Part shown: in pieces, positions 6,295-9,727 of the stretch | Position numbering within the stretch: the stretch's first letter is position 1 | How the letters are laid out: each line of letters begins with the position of its first letter | Assembly (NCBI GenBank): GCA_002378845.1 | Contig: DFRY01000064.1 | Coordinates: forward strand, 10,359-20,085 | Source of the DNA: Ruminococcaceae bacterium UBA3451 | GTDB taxonomy: Bacteria; Bacillota; Clostridia; Oscillospirales; Acutalibacteraceae | Direction: 5' to 3' | Length of the DNA: 9,727 nt | Notes under the pieces: model-generated | The model's input: only the letters and a program-made list of their open reading frames with translations | What the model was told of the DNA's origin: nothing | Databases searched by the model: none | Translations under genes and position numbers: made by a program

Positions 6295-6807
6295 TTACCG
6301 GTATTGATAAGACGGATGATAAAGTTGGGTAGGTTCATAAAAATGATCGCCGATATATTGAAAACCGAGCTTTTTCATCAGCTTTCTTGACCCTTCGTTT
6401 TCGGGGTGATGCCCAACAAAAATATTTGCGGCGCTCCGTGCGGAAAATGCGAAAGCAATCACCGCGTTTGCCGCTTCCGTGGCCAGACCGGCGCCCCAGC
6501 ATGCCGGGCAAAGGTGAATTCCCATTTCGTAGCTTTCTTCTTCTTTTTCAAAAGGGCGAAGCCCGCAGCAGCCCAGAAATTCACCGGACTGCAAGCGAAA
6601 GATGGGCCAGTACTGTACCGCGAATTTGTCTTCGTTTTCCATTTCCAGCGCCAGCCGTTCTTGGATTTGTTGGTCGGTGAATGTCCCGGTGGCACAAATG
6701 TATTTTGTTACTTCGCCGTTACCCCACAGGGAGCGGGCAAGCGGCAGGTCCTCTTTTGTCCAATGGGAAAAACCGATGCGTTCGGTAGTAAGAAAATAAT
6801 CCCTCAT
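6295..6807 (-). CDS. GNAT acetyltransferase, RimJ/RimL-like (Acetyltransf_3)
   Basis: A 170-residue cytoplasmic GNAT enzyme that would transfer an acetyl group from acetyl-CoA to an amine. The N-terminus MRDYFLTTERIGFSHWTKED is the usual opening of RimJ/RimL-like proteins. The acetyl-CoA-binding motif A is EMGIHLCPACWGAGLATEA (about 94-112, with the W-G-x-G-x-A-T-E-A signature) and motif B is NEGSRKLMKKLGF (137-149). The reading frame stays open to an ATG at 7020, but the start at 6807 is preferred: it has AGGAAG with 7-nt spacing, and the longer version would add 71 residues of non-family sequence overlapping the RNase Z-like gene. It lies 71 nt downstream of that gene on the same strand and may be co-transcribed; AT-rich sequence at 6820-6855 could also hold a weak promoter. 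The acceptor may be ribosomal protein, another protein N-terminus or a small amine; the sequence does not say. Confidence 0.85.
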   Translation of the reverse strand: MRDYFLTTERIGFSHWTKEDLPLARSLWGNGEVTKYICATGTFTDQQIQERLALEMENEDKFAVQYWPIFRLQSGEFLGCCGLRPFEKEEESYEMGIHLCPACWGAGLATEAANAVIAFAFSARSAANIFVGHHPENEGSRKLMKKLGFQYIGDHFYEPTQLYHPSYQYR

Positions 6808-6878
6808 GGTTACACTTCCTAAATATGATGAATTGATTATCCATATTATTATGACGGTTGCGTTGCGAACAAGGATTC

Positions 6879-7790
6879 TTAATCCCCGCTCAGCGTAATG
6901 CGGATTCCGTCGTGCGCTACAACGGTCGGTGCAAAAATCCGCTGTGCCGTTTCTGAAAATGCATCCGGCTTTGTCAGGGCAGGGCTGAAATGGGTGAGCC
7001 ATAGCCGTTTTGCGCCGCATTCCTTGGCAATTCGCGCGCTGTCAGAAAACAGCATGTGCCCCTTTTCTTTTGCTTTTTCCTCCATTTCATTGTCACCGTA
7101 CATTCCTTCGCTGATGAGTAAATCCGCGCCTCGGGCGAAGTCGGTCATTCCTTCGACCGGCTGTGTGTCCGTACAGTAGCAAACCCGAATCGGTGCGCGT
7201 TCGCCGTCCAAAACCATATCAGGTTGAACAATGCGCCCGTCTTCCAATTGAACCGGCTGACCCGCATGCAGTGTTTTGTAAAGCGGAACCGGAACCCCCA
7301 GCCTGGCCGCTTTCTGCGGGTTAAATATCGGCTTCCGGTTTACCGTAATGCGGTACCCGAAACAGGGAACCCAATGGTTCAGCGGAAGATAGGCGATGCT
7401 CACTCCGTCCATTGTCAGTTCGCCCGCTTTTTCTTCCTTTATTTCACACAGGTACACCGGGTAGGGTAGTGCCGGGGAAATAACGGTTAAAGCGGTAACC
7501 ACCTGTTCCAGCCCCTTCGGCCCCACAAGGGTAAGGGGCGATGTTTTTCCGCTGTTTCCGATTGTCAGCAGCAGGCCGGGCAGCCCGGCTATGTGGTCTG
7601 CGTGGTAATGCGTAATCAGTAGGGTATTAAGGTGACTTAGCTTGCAGCCGGATTCTTTCAACGCAATCTGGGTGCCTTCACCGCAGTCAATTAAAATAGC
7701 TTTGCCTTGGTATTCCAGCCAGCAGCAGGTTAGCCAACGGTTTTCCAGCGGAATCATTCCGCCGGTTCCCGGCAGGCAAACGTCAAGCAT
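6879..7790 (-). CDS. rnz: Ribonuclease Z-family metallo-beta-lactamase hydrolase
   Basis: A 303-residue protein with the RNase Z (ElaC) layout; the family cleaves precursor tRNA just after the discriminator base to remove the 3' trailer. Visible elements: LPGTGG near the N-terminus (6-11), DCGEGTQ (35-41), the zinc motif THYHADH (60-66), H139, D208 in YCTDTQPVEG, ADLLISEGMYGD (222-233), H245 and LTHFS (265-269). The full set of metal ligands is therefore present. Residues about 156-184 (FNPQKAARLGVPVPLY to LEDGRIV) correspond to the flexible arm that grips tRNA in RNase Z but lack the usual Gly-Pro after GVP. The length is normal for the bacterial enzyme. AGGAGG with 7-nt spacing supports the ATG at 7790. 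A non-tRNA metallo-hydrolase of the same fold is the alternative. It is divergent from the amine oxidase gene and followed by the GNAT gene. Confidence 0.8.
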   Translation of the reverse strand: MLDVCLPGTGGMIPLENRWLTCCWLEYQGKAILIDCGEGTQIALKESGCKLSHLNTLLITHYHADHIAGLPGLLLTIGNSGKTSPLTLVGPKGLEQVVTALTVISPALPYPVYLCEIKEEKAGELTMDGVSIAYLPLNHWVPCFGYRITVNRKPIFNPQKAARLGVPVPLYKTLHAGQPVQLEDGRIVQPDMVLDGERAPIRVCYCTDTQPVEGMTDFARGADLLISEGMYGDNEMEEKAKEKGHMLFSDSARIAKECGAKRLWLTHFSPALTKPDAFSETAQRIFAPTVVAHDGIRITLSGD

Positions 7791-7823
7791 CGCAATTCCT
7801 CCTTTCCGGTTCGATTTACCCGC

Positions 7824-7835
7824 TCTGAATTCAGA
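7824..7835. repeat. 12-bp perfect palindrome at the RNase Z-like transcription start
   Basis: TCTGAATTCAGA is its own reverse complement and lies just after the predicted minus-strand transcription start. It could be an operator or a small mRNA stem; a palindrome this short may also arise by chance. Confidence 0.4.
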
Positions 7836-7843
7836 ATAATCAA

Positions 7844-7872
7844 ATTATATGGCGTAACGGCATATTAATCAA
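7844..7872 (-). promoter_or_regulatory. Promoter of the RNase Z-like gene
   Basis: On the minus strand TTGATT (7872-7867) and a perfect TATAAT (7849-7844) are separated by exactly 17 bp, giving a predicted start near 7837, about 47 nt before the ATG. This is the best promoter-like sequence in the window. Confidence 0.7.
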
Positions 7873-7876
7873 TATG
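7861..7876. repeat. Inverted repeat CATATT-AATC-AATATG over the -35 region
   Basis: Perfect 6-bp arms with a 4-nt centre cover the -35 hexamer of the RNase Z-like promoter. A further ATAAT-CAA-ATTAT dyad (7836-7848) overlaps the -10. The region is AT-rich, so chance symmetry is quite possible. Confidence 0.35.
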
Positions 7877-7967
7877 ACAAATTTAGTATTCCACGGAAAA
7901 AGGAAACTTTGTCCGCAGTTCAGGCGAAAAGCAGAAAAGAAATCCTGCCCTGCCGCCGACTCCAAAC

Positions 7968-7994
7968 TTGACGAAAGATATGCGAAGTTAGAAT
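7968..7994 (+). promoter_or_regulatory. Weak candidate promoter for the amine oxidase gene
   Basis: TTGACG (7968-7973) and TAGAAT (7989-7994) each match the consensus at five of six positions, but the spacer is only 15 bp. It would give a leader of about 65 nt before the ATG at 8066. No better plus-strand candidate was found in 7850-8060. Confidence 0.3.
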
Positions 7995-8065
7995 GACAGT
8001 CAGTTTGCCCGCATATTGTATCACAGCGGTACTTGTAATCAAATTGGGAAACGGGGTAGTAAATT

Positions 8066-9727
8066 ATGAATGTAAACAGCCAGTATTCCTATCATCCGCC
8101 CCAGCCGGACAATCCAAGCGATTCACAGCGGAATTTCCTTTCCCGGTACGCCCTGATGCTGAAAGGCTGGCCGGAGGACACCGACCTGATTCGCGGGCTG
8201 ATGTCGCCCCCGCCGAAAATTACGGACTATGCGAGCCCGGGGGAATTTAAAAATAAAAAGGTTGGCGTCATTGGCGGGGGGCTGGCCGGCCTTTCCGCTG
8301 CTTACGAACTGCGGAAACTGGGTTTTGATATTACAATTTTCGACGCTTTGGAAGACCGAATCGGCGGAAGAGTGTACACCTATTATTTTGACAGGCAGAA
8401 AAATCTGTACCATGAATTCGGTGCCATGCGAATCCCGGTTACGCACGAAACGGTGTGGCATTACCTGAACGAGTTTCATCTGCCTACACGGCCGTTTATT
8501 CAGTATAATCCGAACACGATTGTGTACATTAAGAAAACCCGCGTACGAAACGACCCGGACGGCTCCAATGTAATGAAATACATATATCCGAAATTCAACC
8601 TGAACGACTGGGAAAAAACAACAAGCTGGCAAAAGCTGCTTGCAATCGGCACCGAAAGCCAGCTGCTGAAAGCTACGCAGGAGGAACGCGCCGAAATTCT
8701 GCAGGTTAAACCGGAATACGGAAGAAAAGCGTTGGAGTGGGGCGGGCATTCCAACATGGTTTTGATGCAGAGTACGGGTTTGACCCAGCCGGCGATTAAC
8801 TTAGTTTCAAATTTTCACCCGTTGTTAAACGGAAACCTGTATAACAGTTACATCGATTTTGTTCAGGAAAGCTACCCGGCCGACACGACATTTCTGTACG
8901 AAATTCCGGGCGGAATGGTCAAATTACCCATTGCTTTTTACCGTTCGCTGTGCAGTGAAAATCCGTATGCGGAAATTGCGCCGGAAAACGTTGGAAAGAT
9001 AAACTATTTAAAAGGGTGCTGGGTGCAGGGAATCCGTTTGGACAACGGAGGCCAAAGCGTAAAGCTATGCTATCAGCATACTCACTCCGGGCAAAGTCTG
9101 GAAGAAACGTTTGATTATGTAATATGCGCAAATCCCTTTTCTACCCTCCGTATGATGGACATTGACCCTCTTTTCAGCGGAATTAAAATGCGGGCAATTC
9201 GCGAAGTGTATTATACCCCCGCCCAAAAGTCACTTGTGCTGTGTAAGGAACGTTTTTGGGAACAGAACGGAATTGTGGGCGGGGGTTCCTATACTGATCT
9301 TCCCATTTCTTCCATCTGGTATCCTTCCGACCATACAAAATATTTGGGGCAGGAGGAAAACCCGGACGGCGCCATTCAGAAAGTGCCTTTTAAGGAACCG
9401 GGGGTAATAATCGGTTCCTACAATTTTGCGCAGGATACGGTTCGGCTGACCAGCCAGAGCGAAGACGCAATTTTTACGGAGCTGAAGAAAGAAATCGGTC
9501 AGGTGCACGGGTTGCTCCCCGAATATATTGACCGCGTTGCGCTGGAATCGAAAACGGTCAATTGGCAGGCGCTGCCGTGTTTTCGCGGTGCGCTGACCTT
9601 CTTTTCGCCGGAGCAGAAAAGGATATTTGCCTATGGCATGACACTGCCGGAATACGGGGAACGGGTTTTCTTTGCGGGGGAGCATATTTCCTCGGTTCAC
9701 CGGTGGATGCAGGGGGCTTTGCAGTCC
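8066..9727 (+). CDS. Flavin amine oxidase, L-amino acid oxidase-like (C-terminus cut)
   Basis: 554 codons are open to the right edge. A 65-residue, proline-rich N-terminal extension without a signal peptide precedes a Rossmann FAD-binding unit: VGVIGGGLAGLSAAYEL (G70, G72, G75), acidic D93 ending strand 2, and RIGGRV (98-103). EFGAMRIP (117-124) matches the segment whose Arg (here R122) binds the substrate carboxylate in L-amino acid oxidases. K388 in PAQKSLVL fits the conserved flavin-side Lys, followed by ERFWE and a TDLP segment. The end, RVFFAGEHISSVHRWMQGAL (533-552), is the C-terminal FAD motif, so few residues are missing. The likely reaction is oxidative deamination of an alpha-amino acid to the imino/keto acid, with peroxide if oxygen is the acceptor; monooxygenase or other amine oxidase activity remains possible. 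The start is constrained by an in-frame TAA at 8060-8062; the ribosome binding site (GGGG, 8053-8056) is weak. Confidence 0.87.
   Translation, partial: MNVNSQYSYHPPQPDNPSDSQRNFLSRYALMLKGWPEDTDLIRGLMSPPPKITDYASPGEFKNKKVGVIGGGLAGLSAAYELRKLGFDITIFDALEDRIGGRVYTYYFDRQKNLYHEFGAMRIPVTHETVWHYLNEFHLPTRPFIQYNPNTIVYIKKTRVRNDPDGSNVMKYIYPKFNLNDWEKTTSWQKLLAIGTESQLLKATQEERAEILQVKPEYGRKALEWGGHSNMVLMQSTGLTQPAINLVSNFHPLLNGNLYNSYIDFVQESYPADTTFLYEIPGGMVKLPIAFYRSLCSENPYAEIAPENVGKINYLKGCWVQGIRLDNGGQSVKLCYQHTHSGQSLEETFDYVICANPFSTLRMMDIDPLFSGIKMRAIREVYYTPAQKSLVLCKERFWEQNGIVGGGSYTDLPISSIWYPSDHTKYLGQEENPDGAIQKVPFKEPGVIIGSYNFAQDTVRLTSQSEDAIFTELKKEIGQVHGLLPEYIDRVALESKTVNWQALPCFRGALTFFSPEQKRIFAYGMTLPEYGERVFFAGEHISSVHRWMQGALQS

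Noticed and set aside
6808..7020. N-terminal extension of the acetyltransferase to an ATG at 7020
   Set aside because: It would overlap the RNase Z-like gene by 142 nt and add Cys/Arg-rich sequence foreign to the family; the ATG at 6807 has a proper ribosome binding site.
8123..8749. Minus-strand open frame (208 codons) inside the amine oxidase gene
   Set aside because: The plus strand encodes intact FAD-binding and GAMRIP motifs across the same bases; the antisense translation is not protein-like.

Overview
The window looks like a chromosomal segment of a Gram-positive, probably anaerobic member of the Clostridia (Bacillota). This is an inference from the strong AGGAGG-type ribosome binding sites, the moderate GC by eye, the clostridial look of the RNase Z-like and amine oxidase-like proteins, and the ABC-2 transporter paired with a DesK/NarL-type two-component system. 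No rRNA, tRNA, CRISPR array, insertion sequence or phage gene was seen. Nine protein-coding genes are supported; two are cut by the window edges.

Layout. (1) 1-852, plus strand: the C-terminal end of a NodB-type polysaccharide deacetylase, then a small ferritin-like di-iron protein whose two halves are a visible tandem duplication, closed by a hairpin at 871-897. (2) 1039-4275, minus strand: a three-gene ABC-2 export operon read as ATPase (3343-4275), permease (2189-3328), permease (1039-2202), with a 14-nt gap and then a 14-nt overlap. (3) 4276-4483: a divergent control region with a near-consensus -10 for the transporter, a perfect dyad ATGACA-AA-TGTCAT, a candidate promoter for the kinase and a hairpin in the kinase leader. 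(4) 4484-6171, plus strand: a membrane histidine kinase (HisKA_3 type) and a NarL/LuxR-type response regulator overlapping by 4 nt. (5) 6194-6266: two hairpin terminators in opposite orientations between convergent operons. (6) 6295-7790, minus strand: a ribonuclease Z-family metallo-beta-lactamase followed by a RimJ/RimL-like GNAT acetyltransferase. (7) 7791-8065: a divergent intergenic region with a good minus-strand promoter and several short dyads. (8) 8066 to the right edge, plus strand: a flavin amine oxidase resembling L-amino acid oxidases, lacking only its extreme C-terminus.

How the genes work together. Regions 2-4 form one module: the kinase would sense an envelope or lipophilic-compound signal, phosphorylate the regulator, and the regulator would bind the dyad upstream of the transporter. 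Gene content, protein sizes and domain types match the Bacillus subtilis LnrJK-LnrLMN (YfiJK-YfiLMN) system, which senses and resists linearmycin-type polyenes, but here the regulatory and transport genes are divergent. The substrate cannot be read from sequence. The other genes (deacetylase, ferritin-like protein, RNase Z/GNAT pair, amine oxidase) look like independent units.

The most distinctive points are the divergent Lnr-like module with its candidate operator, and the ferritin-like protein with an exact 89-residue internal period and the ligand spacing of encapsulated ferritins. I see no wholly unprecedented system.
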